64,000 bases of DNA from contig CAJXRM010000004.1 of assembly GCA_913059205.1 (NCBI GenBank), forward strand, positions 29,950 to 93,949. Direction: 5' to 3'. Shown in pieces: positions 16,246 through 26,700 of the stretch. Origin of the DNA: an uncultured Flavobacteriales bacterium (lineage in GTDB: Bacteria; Bacteroidota; Bacteroidia; Flavobacteriales_D; Crocinitomicaceae). A program made the position numbers and the translations under genes. Every line of letters begins with the position of its first letter. Position 1 is the stretch's first letter. The notes under the pieces are model-generated. The model did not search any database and was not told where the DNA came from. It saw nothing but the letters and a program-made list of their open reading frames with translations.

Positions 16246-18339
16246 ATGGGAGCAACAGAAGTGAAGGCGAAGAAAACAAGCATAAAAACAGATAAAAAAA
16301 CATTAGTTGAAGCATTTCGGTTAATGTGTACTGCAAAGACTTTAGCTGAGAAATACGAGGCAAATAAAGAAATTACAGCAAAATACGTTCACGCTACTTC
16401 ACGAGGACACGAAGCTATTCAGTTGGCTTGTGGAATGCAATTAAAACCGCAAGATTGGGTTGCTCCGTATTACAGAGATGATAGTATTTTATTAGGTATT
16501 GGAGTCACTCCTTACGAGTTGATGCTTCAGGTTTTTGCAAAAAAAGACGATATTTTTTCTGGTGGAAGAACGTATTACTCTCATCCTTCTTTGAAAAGAG
16601 ATAATATGCCCAAAATTCCTCATCAGTCTTCTGCTACGGGAATGCAAGCAATTCCAACGACAGGAGTTGCGATGGGAATTCAATACAAAGAGTTACAAGG
16701 TTTAGCCGAAGATTTTAAAGGAGAGAATCCAGTTGTTGTTTGTTCACTTGGAGATGCTTCTTGTACCGAAGGTGAAGTTTCTGAAGCGCTTCAAATGGCG
16801 GCTTTGAAACAGTATCCAATTATTTATTTAGTTCAAGATAACGGTTGGGATATTTCTGCAAATGCAGCTGAGACTAGAGCTCAAGATATCACAAAATACG
16901 CACAAGGATTTAATGGAATAGAAGTTCGCACGATTGATGGAAGTGATTTTGATTTGTCGTTTCAAACGATGAATGAGGTGATTGCAACTGTTCGTAAAGA
17001 ACGCCGTCCGTTTATCGTTCATGCGAAAGTTCCGTTATTGGGACATCATACTTCCGGTGTTCGTAAAGAATGGTATAGAGACGATTTAGAAGAAGCAGCG
17101 ACAAGAGATCCTTTTCCTAAATTAAAAGCATTGTTGCGTGAAGCAAATGTCGATGAAGCAGATATCATCAATATTGAAGCGGATGTTAAGAAATTAGTTG
17201 ATTCAGATTATGATAAAGCTTTAAACGCTGAAGATCCAACTCCTGAATCAATCACAGATCATATTTTTGCACCAACTCCAATCACTGAGGAAAAGGGGGA
17301 GCGAGAGCCAGCAGGAAAGAAGAAAACTGTAATGGTTGATTCTGCCTTATTTGCTGTGCGTGAACTAATGGCGAAGCACCCAGAAGCGTTGTTGTACGGT
17401 CAAGATGTTGGAGGGAGATTAGGTGGAGTTTTTAGAGAAGCAGCAACTTTAGCGCAAACATTTGGAGACGATAGAGTGTTTAATACTCCTATTCAAGAAG
17501 CATATATTATTGGTTCTACAGTTGGAATGTCAGCTACGGGATTAAAACCATTTGTTGAGGTTCAATTTGCTGATTACATCTGGCCTGGATTGAATCAATT
17601 GTTCACCGAAGTGAGTCGTTCATATTATTTATCGAATGGTAAATGGCCGGTTAGCTGTGTAATTCGTGTTCCAATTGGAGCATACGGTTCTGGTGGACCT
17701 TACCACTCTTCTAGCGTGGAATCTATTCTGACAAATATTCGTGGAATTAAAGTCGCGTACCCGTCAACCGGTGCCGATTTAAAAGGATTGATTAAGGCAG
17801 CCTATTATGATCCAAATCCAGTAGTTCTGTTGGAGCACAAAGGATTGTACTGGTCGAAAATAAAAGGAACTGAAGGTGCAATGTCAATTGAACCGGATGA
17901 AGATTATGTTATTCCTTTTGGAAAAGCGCGTGTTGTTCAAGAATCAACTTCTGAAGCAATTGAAAAAGGTGAATCTTGCGTGATTATCACCTACGGAATG
18001 GGTGTTTATTGGTCATTGGAAGCAACGAAATCTTTCGAAGGAAGAGTTGAAATCATTGATTTACGAACACTGAATCCATTGGATTTTGATAAAATCAATG
18101 AGGTATCTAAAAAACATGGGAAAGTAATGTTGGTGACGGAGGAATCTATCGAAGCATCATTTACCCTTGGTTTGGCAGGAAGAATTCAGCGTGATAATTT
18201 TAAATCTTTGGATGCTCCAGTGAGTATTGTTGGAGCGGTTGATACTCCTGCAATTCCATTGAATTCGATATTAGAAGCGACTTTGTTGCCAAATGCTGTC
18301 AAGGTGAAAGATGCTCTTGCAGATTTGTTGGGATTTTAG
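16246..18339 (+). CDS. 2-oxoacid dehydrogenase E1, fused alpha and beta subunits
   Basis: A 697-residue thiamine-diphosphate enzyme in which E1-alpha (about 1-340) and E1-beta (about 363-697) are joined. The alpha part has the ThDP motif GDASCTEGEVSEAL...QDNGWDIS (about 168-205). The beta part has LYGQDVGGRLGGVFREA and the Glu-containing NTPIQEAY. It decarboxylates a 2-oxoacid and passes the acyl group to a lipoyl E2. Branched-chain oxoacids are the likeliest substrates in Bacteroidota, but acetoin or pyruvate cannot be excluded. No E2 or E3 gene is adjacent. Its end overlaps the convergent membrane-protein gene by four bases. Confidence 0.93.
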   Translation: MGATEVKAKKTSIKTDKKTLVEAFRLMCTAKTLAEKYEANKEITAKYVHATSRGHEAIQLACGMQLKPQDWVAPYYRDDSILLGIGVTPYELMLQVFAKKDDIFSGGRTYYSHPSLKRDNMPKIPHQSSATGMQAIPTTGVAMGIQYKELQGLAEDFKGENPVVVCSLGDASCTEGEVSEALQMAALKQYPIIYLVQDNGWDISANAAETRAQDITKYAQGFNGIEVRTIDGSDFDLSFQTMNEVIATVRKERRPFIVHAKVPLLGHHTSGVRKEWYRDDLEEAATRDPFPKLKALLREANVDEADIINIEADVKKLVDSDYDKALNAEDPTPESITDHIFAPTPITEEKGEREPAGKKKTVMVDSALFAVRELMAKHPEALLYGQDVGGRLGGVFREAATLAQTFGDDRVFNTPIQEAYIIGSTVGMSATGLKPFVEVQFADYIWPGLNQLFTEVSRSYYLSNGKWPVSCVIRVPIGAYGSGGPYHSSSVESILTNIRGIKVAYPSTGADLKGLIKAAYYDPNPVVLLEHKGLYWSKIKGTEGAMSIEPDEDYVIPFGKARVVQESTSEAIEKGESCVIITYGMGVYWSLEATKSFEGRVEIIDLRTLNPLDFDKINEVSKKHGKVMLVTEESIEASFTLGLAGRIQRDNFKSLDAPVSIVGAVDTPAIPLNSILEATLLPNAVKVKDALADLLGF

Positions 18340-19877
18340 TCTAAAAGTTGATATTCAAATATTCTACTATCTGTATTATTAAAAACAGATGTGACTTGTA
18401 ATATACATGAATCATCAATTATCAAAACATTTCCATTTAAAACGTATTCTTTGTTGAATTTTGAGTTATTGGTTAAGAAGAGTACTCCATTAGAATATTG
18501 ATTAAATTGATATTTCAAACTTTCTAAATCAATTTGACCATTTTTAGTTCCGTCTATTAAAAAGATTTGTTTTGACTTAATGGTTGAATTCAGCGCTAAA
18601 TAAAATGTATTGTCCCAGCTGGTAAAGTCAAGAACTAACCCGCTATCTTCATTTAGGTTTTTGTTTATTTCATCGCTATATGCAACAAATTTTTGATCTG
18701 AAATTCTCGGAATTGCTTCGATTTGATTTTGTGATCCTTCTCTGATATGTGCAAAAACATAATTTAGTGTGTCGGAAAACTTGAACATATTTTCATAAGG
18801 TATTTTCATCCATAAATAGGATAATGGAATTAAGGAAGTAAAAATTACACTGTAAGCAATTACCTTAAAACGAGTCCATTGGATGTTTTCAAAAATTATT
18901 GAAATAAAAGGGGTGGAAAGTAGAATTAACAAAATCGTAAATCTGTGTTGCATAAGTAAGGTCCCTTCGATTGATTTGTAGATAAAAACAAATGAAAGCA
19001 CCCAAAATGGTAAAGACCATATCAGTCTAGATTTTACTAATTGCCTTCTCTTTATTTTTTGATAAATTATCCTACCAACTAAAAAAGCCAAAATTGGAGA
19101 GTAAATAAAGAGCCATGAGAAAGGAAAATATACAAGTCGTTCTAATTTATGGCCAAACATCAATGTGTCATTGACCCCTTCTGCGATAATGTTCCAATTG
19201 TAAGCACCAGTTAGTCCGAAGAGAAAATCGTTATGCGCTAAATAGTTTCCCGTCATCCAGAAAACAGGAAAAATCATTGAAAAACACCAGAAGACAATAA
19301 CTAGTTTGAATTGTTTGAAGAGTAGGAAAATCAAAGTGAAAATTGCGATTAACAGCCACGCTTCATATCTAAATCCGGCAGCAATTGTCATAAATAACCC
19401 AGCGTAAATCGCTTGTTTAATATCTGTGAATCTGATGGACTTTGAGATTGAATTTACCGCCATTGCAATGAAAAAGGCATGTGGTAATCCTGAAAGCGCT
19501 TGAAATGAGTTTCGAAAGATTATTGGGCAGAATAGGAAGAACAAAATTGAAAACCATGCTCCTTTTTCGGAGAACTCCCTTTTAATGAAGTGGTATAAGG
19601 GTATGATTGTTAGGCATGTGATTAGGATATGAAATATCATTGGGTCATATAATCGCTCACCCGAAATTAATAGTGCTATTGAATTAAAGTAATAATGAAA
19701 AGGTGGCCAAATTCCTTCCGTCAAAATAGTAGGGTTTTCTAGCCATTTTTCAGCGATAAAAATTCGAGAAGTTGCATCTGCATCTGTTATTTGAACAAAT
19801 GGAATTAGGATTAATCTAATTATGATTCCAATTGCTACTAGCAAAAATAAATTGCGATTTTCAGAGGTTAACTTCAT
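18336..19877 (-). CDS. GT-C-type membrane glycosyltransferase, putative
   Basis: A 513-residue polytopic protein with about ten hydrophobic segments in residues 10-340 and a soluble C-terminal domain of about 150 residues. The first external loop carries Asp residues (QITDADATSRIF), the position of the catalytic Asp in GT39/GT83 lipid-linked sugar transferases, and WPPFHYYFNS matches their typical loop. The substrate is unknown. It lies 64 bases downstream of the DoxX-like gene and may share its transcript. Confidence 0.7.
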   Translation of the reverse strand: MKLTSENRNLFLLVAIGIIIRLILIPFVQITDADATSRIFIAEKWLENPTILTEGIWPPFHYYFNSIALLISGERLYDPMIFHILITCLTIIPLYHFIKREFSEKGAWFSILFFLFCPIIFRNSFQALSGLPHAFFIAMAVNSISKSIRFTDIKQAIYAGLFMTIAAGFRYEAWLLIAIFTLIFLLFKQFKLVIVFWCFSMIFPVFWMTGNYLAHNDFLFGLTGAYNWNIIAEGVNDTLMFGHKLERLVYFPFSWLFIYSPILAFLVGRIIYQKIKRRQLVKSRLIWSLPFWVLSFVFIYKSIEGTLLMQHRFTILLILLSTPFISIIFENIQWTRFKVIAYSVIFTSLIPLSYLWMKIPYENMFKFSDTLNYVFAHIREGSQNQIEAIPRISDQKFVAYSDEINKNLNEDSGLVLDFTSWDNTFYLALNSTIKSKQIFLIDGTKNGQIDLESLKYQFNQYSNGVLFLTNNSKFNKEYVLNGNVLIIDDSCILQVTSVFNNTDSRIFEYQLLD

Positions 19878-19941
19878 TCTGTTTTAACGATTCTTTTGGT
19901 CGTAAAATTTAGATGATTCTAAATTGATTGATTAAAGATAG

Positions 19942-21015
19942 TTAATTACCAATCATTCCCTCAACCGTCCAGTGAAAATCATCTTGCATCAATGGGGTTT
20001 TATTAACGTCAATTCGTTTGGTCGTAATTGATTTGGTGTTATTTTTACCAATCATTATAAACTCAATTAATAAACCTTTTTGGTTAATTTGAAAACCAGA
20101 TTTTTTATTCAATAAATGAATATAGTTACCAGTAATTGATGATTTCATATCCGTAAAATGACCATCTGTATTTTCAATGATGAAGAAATCTTCACTGTGA
20201 ATGTGAAATCGCTTTGCGCGCTGTCCAAAAAGTAAAGAAGGAGATTCAAGTTCAAATGTTCCAATTAATTCGTTTTGTTGAGCAGGTTGATTTATGTATG
20301 GGAGACTTATTTCCAAAACGAACAAACAAATTACGGCACTTTTTAGAATTCGTTTTGTCATCGATGCGGGCTGTAAAAGGGGTGTTTCCGAATTCAATTG
20401 AACTCCCTCTTTGTAAACGACTAATCGAATTAATTTCATTGTAAAAGGTTGGATGAGGTAGATGGAAGATGTTAAAAGGTAGAATGAAAGCAGTTTTACA
20501 CTAATATCGAATCCTACGTTAATCATAAAAACGTTCAGTAAAACTCCAGATGCAATTAGTGCTCCAAGTTTTCGCGTTTTTGAATGTAACAACAATAAAC
20601 CTGGAATAATTTCAAGTACTGCCATAAACCAATTGTAGGTTTTAGAAGTGCCCATACTTGTCCAAAACAAAATATCTTTTGATAATTGACCAACAGGTGT
20701 AAACAAGATATTTGGCTTTGGTGTATAGAATTGTTGGAGTAATAACTTGTCAATCCCATACTTTAAAAGAAAAAAAGAGAGGGAATAAGCGATAAAAGCA
20801 CGTAGAATTGTATCAGTTTTAAATTTGTTTTTCAATTTCGAAATAAGAAAAGAGACAATTAGTGCAATTAAAAGCGCAAACAATGAAGCCCAATATAACA
20901 ACTCTGAATCGGATGAAATACTTGAACTTAAGCCAATTAAATAGTAAGGAAAAGGCAGCGTAAGAATCACTAACGCCAACCAAATACCAACTGTATTTTT
21001 TATTAGAGAGTTCAA
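19942..21015 (-). CDS. DoxX-like polytopic membrane protein
   Basis: A 357-residue protein with about eight membrane segments in the first 240 residues and a C-terminal beta-rich domain of about 110 residues that is probably periplasmic. The central part (FLLKYGIDKLLLQQFYTP...WFMAVLEIIPGLLLLHSKTRKLGALI) resembles DoxX/DoxD-like proteins, whose function is poorly defined. It starts one base after the stop of the upstream secreted protein and is translationally linked to it. Confidence 0.65.
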   Translation of the reverse strand: MNSLIKNTVGIWLALVILTLPFPYYLIGLSSSISSDSELLYWASLFALLIALIVSFLISKLKNKFKTDTILRAFIAYSLSFFLLKYGIDKLLLQQFYTPKPNILFTPVGQLSKDILFWTSMGTSKTYNWFMAVLEIIPGLLLLHSKTRKLGALIASGVLLNVFMINVGFDISVKLLSFYLLTSSIYLIQPFTMKLIRLVVYKEGVQLNSETPLLQPASMTKRILKSAVICLFVLEISLPYINQPAQQNELIGTFELESPSLLFGQRAKRFHIHSEDFFIIENTDGHFTDMKSSITGNYIHLLNKKSGFQINQKGLLIEFIMIGKNNTKSITTKRIDVNKTPLMQDDFHWTVEGMIGN

Positions 21016-21016
21016 G

Positions 21017-21457
21017 TCAATTTTTTAAAGGTCGAATGATATAAAAAATGGACAATAGAAAAAGTAGTCCGACGAGCCAATATACTTTGTTGCTTTTTTG
21101 CCATTTTTCAGAGTTGTTAATTAGTTTTTTCGAGTTTTTGAATCCTACAAGAACTGTTCTACTTCTGTAGGTTTGTTGCGCTGATTCAAGTGAATAACCA
21201 TGTTCTTTGAAGTAGGGGTTGTCGCAAATCGTATCTCTTGATTGAAAGTTTCCATATGCATTTCTAACTTCCACATAACAGTCGTTCCCTAAATAAATAA
21301 CACTGTCGATAAGCATCGATTCGTCTAAACCGAAGTTGGAATTTTCAAACTCGATTTCAGCGTAATCTCCTGAGTGACTTTTAATTGCAATTACATCCGT
21401 TTGTGAATTAACATAGAACCCTGAAATGAAAAGAGTTGTAAGAAGAAGTGATTTCAT
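21017..21457 (-). CDS. Hypothetical exported protein with C-terminal membrane anchor
   Basis: A 146-residue protein with an N-terminal signal peptide (MKSLLLTTLFISGFYVNSQ) and a C-terminal hydrophobic segment (VYWLVGLLFLLSIFYIIRPL) followed by a positive tail. It is therefore periplasmic with an inner-membrane anchor. There are two Cys residues in the mature part (GNDCYVEV, DTICDNP) that could form a disulfide. I do not recognise the family. It is the first gene of the three-gene unit with the DoxX-like and GT-C-like proteins. Confidence 0.65.
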   Translation of the reverse strand: MKSLLLTTLFISGFYVNSQTDVIAIKSHSGDYAEIEFENSNFGLDESMLIDSVIYLGNDCYVEVRNAYGNFQSRDTICDNPYFKEHGYSLESAQQTYRSRTVLVGFKNSKKLINNSEKWQKSNKVYWLVGLLFLLSIFYIIRPLKN

Positions 21458-21593
21458 AATTGAATTTTGGCTTTTAGTACAATGCTATTCTTAAAAAGTT
21501 CAATTCCTATTAACAAATCAAGGAGGATAACATTTCCAGTGAAACAATAAAGGCGCTGCAAAATCTAATATTTTTACTAGATAAAGCATTCGA

Positions 21594-22520
21594 ATGAAAT
21601 TTAAACAAGCACTTACTGTCAAAGAAATTGCCGAAATTATCGGTTGTACTTTTGTTGGAAATGAAAATCATTTAGTAATAGGATTGAATGAAATTCACCG
21701 TGTTGAAATAGGGGATCTTGTGTTTGTCGATCATCCGAAGTATTATGAAAAAGCGTTGAATAGCGCCGCGACAACGGTTTTAATAGATAAGGAGGTAGAG
21801 TGTCCAGAAGGAAAAGCTTTGATTATTTCTTCCGCTCCTTTTGATGATTACAATAAACTGGCAAAACATTTTTCGCCGTTCGTGCCTCAAAACACGATGG
21901 TAGGAGAAAATTGTGAGATTGATCCGAGTGCAATCATTTATCCAAATGTGTTTATTGGGCACAATGTAAAAATTGGAGCGAATGCACGAATTGGAGCTGG
22001 AGTTGTGATTGGCGACAACACAATTATTGAAGAAAATGTAATTATTGGACCAAATACAGTTATCGGTCATTCAGCCTTTTACTACAAAAAGAAAGAAACT
22101 GGCTATGATAGAATGCACACGTGTGGAAATGTGCATTTAAAAAAGAATGTAGAAATTGGCGCCTTGTGTACAATTGATGCAGGAGTGTCTGCGACTACAA
22201 TTATTGGAGAAGGAACGAAGATTGACAATTTAATTCAGATTGGGCATGATACGATTGTAGGCAAAAACTGCCTAATGGCTGCGCAAGTTGGTGTAGCTGG
22301 TTGTGTAACAATTAAAGATAATGTTACCTTATGGGGACAAGTTGGTTGTGCTAGTGATGTCACGATTGAGAGCGGAGTAACCGTTTTTGCACAATCAGGA
22401 ATAGGAAAAGACTTGGAAGAAGGTCGTACTTATTTTGGAAGTCCTTGCGATGATTACAAGGTCAAATTCAAAGAACTTGCAGCGACAAAACGCTTGCCAG
22501 AGATTATAAATAATTTGTAG
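21594..22520 (+). CDS. LpxD-like UDP-3-O-acylglucosamine N-acyltransferase
   Basis: A 308-residue left-handed beta-helix acyltransferase. The N-terminal uridine-binding domain (about 1-100) is followed by many hexapeptide turns (IGHNVKIGANARIGAGVVIG) and the LpxD-type catalytic His in QIGHDTIVG (about 218). LpxD adds the second 3-hydroxyacyl chain in lipid A synthesis. This protein is slightly shorter than the canonical 340 residues, and no other lpx gene is near. It may therefore be the second, paralogous LpxD-like enzyme often found in Flavobacteriia rather than the main one. Confidence 0.82.
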   Translation: MKFKQALTVKEIAEIIGCTFVGNENHLVIGLNEIHRVEIGDLVFVDHPKYYEKALNSAATTVLIDKEVECPEGKALIISSAPFDDYNKLAKHFSPFVPQNTMVGENCEIDPSAIIYPNVFIGHNVKIGANARIGAGVVIGDNTIIEENVIIGPNTVIGHSAFYYKKKETGYDRMHTCGNVHLKKNVEIGALCTIDAGVSATTIIGEGTKIDNLIQIGHDTIVGKNCLMAAQVGVAGCVTIKDNVTLWGQVGCASDVTIESGVTVFAQSGIGKDLEEGRTYFGSPCDDYKVKFKELAATKRLPEIINNL

Positions 22521-22525
22521 AAAAC

Positions 22526-23755
22526 GTGGAACAAATCGTTAAGAATTTAGAGAATCAAATTGAACTTAAAGATTTTAAGTTGAATTCCCTATTGGAAATA
22601 ACGACTGCAATCAATTCAAATAAGAATGTTGAGACTATAACAAAATTGTTTGAATTTATAGTTCATGAGCAATTGGGGTACGAACGTTTCGTGTTGTTTA
22701 ATAAACAAGACGAATGGAATTGTTTGTTGCGAGTAGGGTACAAAGGCAAAGTTCATAATGTCGATATTGAAGGCGAATTAGGTCGGTTTAAGGAAATAAC
22801 CATGATCGAATCTTCTAAGTCTAAATTGCTAAGTGAATTTGATGTTGTAGTTCCTGTTTACCATAAAGGAAACCCACTTGCATATCTTCTAGTTAAAGGT
22901 GTGGAGTACAACGGCAAATACTTAAGTCAGGCGCTTAGTTATATGAGTTTTTTGCAAACAATTGCAAATATGATTGTGGTTGCAATTGAAAATAAACGAA
23001 TGACAAAGGTAAGTATCGGCCAAGAACGTTTTAGAAAGGAGTTGGAGATTGCTTCGACAATGCAGAAGTTATTATTCCCTGAAGATTTACCATCGAATAC
23101 ACGCATGGATATCTCGGCAAAATATACTCCGCGACATGAGGTTGGAGGTGATTATTATGATTTTATTCCCCTCGGTGATGACGAATATATTATTTGCATT
23201 GCAGATGTTTCCGGAAAGGGAATCGCAGCTGCTATGTTGATGGCAAATTTTCAAGCTACCATACGCACTTTATTTGACTACCAACGCTTTGATATGAAAA
23301 CTTTGATAGAAGAGTTGAATAAGAAAGTGATGAAAAGTGCAAAAGGGGAGAAGTTCATTACTTTTTTCTTGGCACATTACGATGCGACTTCGCGTAAGTT
23401 GAGTTATGTCAATGCAGGACACAATCATCCCTTTATCACCAATGGAAAAACGGTGGAAGACTTGCAAGAAGGATGTATAGGTCTTGGTATGTTGGATGAA
23501 CTACCTTTTATAAATATCGGTGAAAAACAATTGAGTCCCAATACAACTATTGTTCTGTATACAGATGGGGTGGTAGAATTGGAAAATGAAGCCGAAGAAT
23601 TCTTTGGTACTGATCGCTTAGTTAAATTGGTTCATAATTATTATCCTTTAAAAATGGATGATATGAACAATTTAATTTTCTCGAAACTAGATGAGTGGAA
23701 AGGTCCGTTGGATTTGGTAGATGATACCGCGATTTTCAGTTGTCGCTTTTTCTAA
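22526..23755 (+). CDS. GAF-domain SpoIIE/PP2C phosphatase
   Basis: A 409-residue cytoplasmic protein. Residues 20-165 look like a GAF sensor domain, preceded by a short coiled coil. From about 185 there is a SpoIIE-type PP2C domain with HEVGGDYYDFI, IADVSGKGIAAAMLM, NAGHNHPF and LYTDGVVEL. It probably opposes a serine kinase in a partner-switching pathway. Translation starts with GTG at 22526, five bases after the lpxD-like stop, so the two are co-transcribed. The end overlaps the convergent porU2 stop by four bases. Confidence 0.9.
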   Translation: MEQIVKNLENQIELKDFKLNSLLEITTAINSNKNVETITKLFEFIVHEQLGYERFVLFNKQDEWNCLLRVGYKGKVHNVDIEGELGRFKEITMIESSKSKLLSEFDVVVPVYHKGNPLAYLLVKGVEYNGKYLSQALSYMSFLQTIANMIVVAIENKRMTKVSIGQERFRKELEIASTMQKLLFPEDLPSNTRMDISAKYTPRHEVGGDYYDFIPLGDDEYIICIADVSGKGIAAAMLMANFQATIRTLFDYQRFDMKTLIEELNKKVMKSAKGEKFITFFLAHYDATSRKLSYVNAGHNHPFITNGKTVEDLQEGCIGLGMLDELPFINIGEKQLSPNTTIVLYTDGVVELENEAEEFFGTDRLVKLVHNYYPLKMDDMNNLIFSKLDEWKGPLDLVDDTAIFSCRFF

Positions 23756-26700
23756 CGCATTAAATACATTTTCCCGAAGTCTTTTCTAAAATGACTATCA
23801 GCGCCTGACTCTCTGTGCTTGATGTCTTCACCGTTTATTTTCGCTTTTACACGATATAAATAAACTCCGTTTGCGAGCGGATCTCCGAATTCGTCTGTTC
23901 CGTCCCAAGCATACTCGGTAATGTTTCTACCGATATAAATAGGACCAAGTTCTTCTTCATTAATTTCTTTTACAACTCGTCCAGTAACGGTCATAATTTG
24001 AATTAGGATATCATCTGGTTCTTCGCTTCCAGTTAGTGTGAACACAAAGCGAGTGCTTGTACTAAACGGATTGGGATAATTCATCATGTTCGTGATTGAC
24101 GATTCATGAATTATTTCAAATGTTACTCTATAATCAATGTCGCCAGAAAGGTTTCCACTTCTATCTGTTCCTTGCACAAAAAGCGTGTATTTGCCGTCTT
24201 CTGTAAATTCAGAAGGCCAAATGATTTTAAAACGTTTGTTTTGAGCTTCTGCTGGTATCCATTGCATTATCGTTGTTCCTTGGGCATCAGTAAACGGTAT
24301 TCGTTTGATGTTTCCATTTGGATAAGTTAAGTACACACCAAATAAAGCCGTGTCAGAAACATTGTCCATGATTAGGAACTCATTATCATCTTTAAGAGTG
24401 ATGAGAATTTCACTTGAAGGGTCAATAATATCTCCATTTAGAATGTGGTTTCCATTAAACGTAACATCTAAAATTGGGTTTTTGTCATCCGCAATTACAA
24501 AAAACGGAATTTGTAAAAGGTTATTGAAATGCTCTTGTTCGGGTTGATCTGTGATGTATAAACTGCCATTAACATATGGATTCACTTCAACCCATAGTGA
24601 ATTAATTCCACCATATCCTACAGTTGAGAAAGTGATAGTATCACGAATAACCTCACCAACACGGAGAGAATCTTGTCGAGCATAAGGAATAGGATGTTTG
24701 ACTTGATTTTCATCTTCTACCCAATAACTGATAAGTATGGAGTCCATATCCAATGAATAGATATTTTTTATGTCCACTGCAAAGTCAACTGTCTGTCCTT
24801 CACTCAATGTATCACCTGCAGACCACAAATAAGTCGTTGAACCATCAATTGCTGCTTCCGGAAGTGGGTCAAACAACACGTGCCATCGATCAATTTGCGC
24901 CGGTGTATTCGTAACATAATCAGCATAATGAGCTTGCAGGCTAATGTAAGGATACGTTGAAGCATCAACCAAAGAATTTAAATCAATTAAAGAGTCGTTT
25001 AACGAAAAGGGCATGTTAATCTCAGACTGCAGTACTTTGGCATAATTATACGTTGAGATGGTTAAAACCGTTGAGTCGCCAGCGGTTATTTCGGATGGGT
25101 CTTGTTTCCAGTAAACATTCCCCCAATTCGAAGAAGGACCAATTAAAGGTGAAGACTCTTGACCTTCATCACTTCCAAAGGCAGTTGCAGTTAAATGAGC
25201 ATCATCGGTTAAACTTTGAGCGAAAACTTCCACAACTGTTGAAGGGTCTCCTTTCTTACAGAAAAAAGCAAATGGAGCATTGATCCTGTTTCCGTTTATA
25301 CTATCAGATCCTAAACCAGCAAATGTAGTGTACATGTCGGTTGAATCAATGGTATTCCACCAATCATACCGCGTTTCCATGGGAGAATAGACTAATATAT
25401 AATGCCCATCAGGCACTTCATTATTCACCATATTTTGAAATGCATCAAGTTTGGCTGGATCGTCTTGATGAAACGTAAAATACTTAATTACACGGAAGAA
25501 ATTGTCGTTATTATTTCCGAAGTTGTTCCCAAGATTTTCATTTGTAGCAACAAAACGAGTTCCCCAAGCAGTTAATGTTATAGGGTCTATTACCGCGACA
25601 TGTAATTTGGGTGTATAATTGAGAATCCCATAATCCTGTTGATCTCCGTCAATATACCAAGCATTTTCATACACATCAGGAACGGCAATTGAACTAAAGG
25701 CATCGCATGTAATTACCTTTGAGAATAATCCGAAATCACGCTTTCTTGTTGGTCTGTCATAATCGATTCCAAAAAAACCGTTATTCTTAAATTGAAAAAA
25801 ATGATCTTGTCCCCAGCCAGATTTATTCGTGATATACTGAAAGGAGCGTTCTCTCCATTCCAATATGGAAGAGTCAATTGCTACTCTCCAAAAATACACT
25901 GTACTATCTGTACAGACTAATGGCGCCGACAAACCAGAACTAACACTTATCCATTGCGAAGGATTTACCTCTTTTACACCTCCAAGTCCAGATACAGTGG
26001 CATATCTGTGCATCGGGCTATTGAACAAATCAGTTGTATCCAGCTCAAACCTATATGTGTTGAAAGGAGCTACAGGATCAACGGTTGAAGCACGAACCGT
26101 TACACTATCTTCTGGAACTACAGCAAAATCATAAGGAACAACAGGTATGATACCGTCAATGTTTATGAACAACGTTTTGACAATTTGATTGTTATTTGTT
26201 TCGTCATATTGTTCTGTAATATTCGAAGGTAAATCAGCACGAATATTAAACGTATTTAATCCAACAGATATACTTGGCTGTAAGGGTACTTTGAATTTTA
26301 AAGTGTCTTTGTAATGCAGCGCGGAAATCTGAAAATTGTAAACTGAATCAATCGAGCTTGACGGGAAGTTTCTTGTTACTTCAACATTAAAGGGTTCTAA
26401 TGTAGAGTGACCTAGGTTTGTTAGAATAATTCGAACCTCAATACTGTCAACTGTTAAGTTTATGTCATTCGGGAAAAATGAAACGTTTTGCTCTAGTAGT
26501 TCAATTTCAGGATTTTGGTGCCAGTTCAGTTTGACCATTGGGTCACCATTTAATACCATTTGAGTACAGGTTGACTCCAAATAGGGATTACTTGGGGCAC
26601 CAAATGAAGAATATATATCATTAATGTTTTGCTGCATTTGACTTCCAATGGTAGCGCCATATTTGTCTCGAGAAATCAGGTTGTAGAAGTTTCGAGAGTA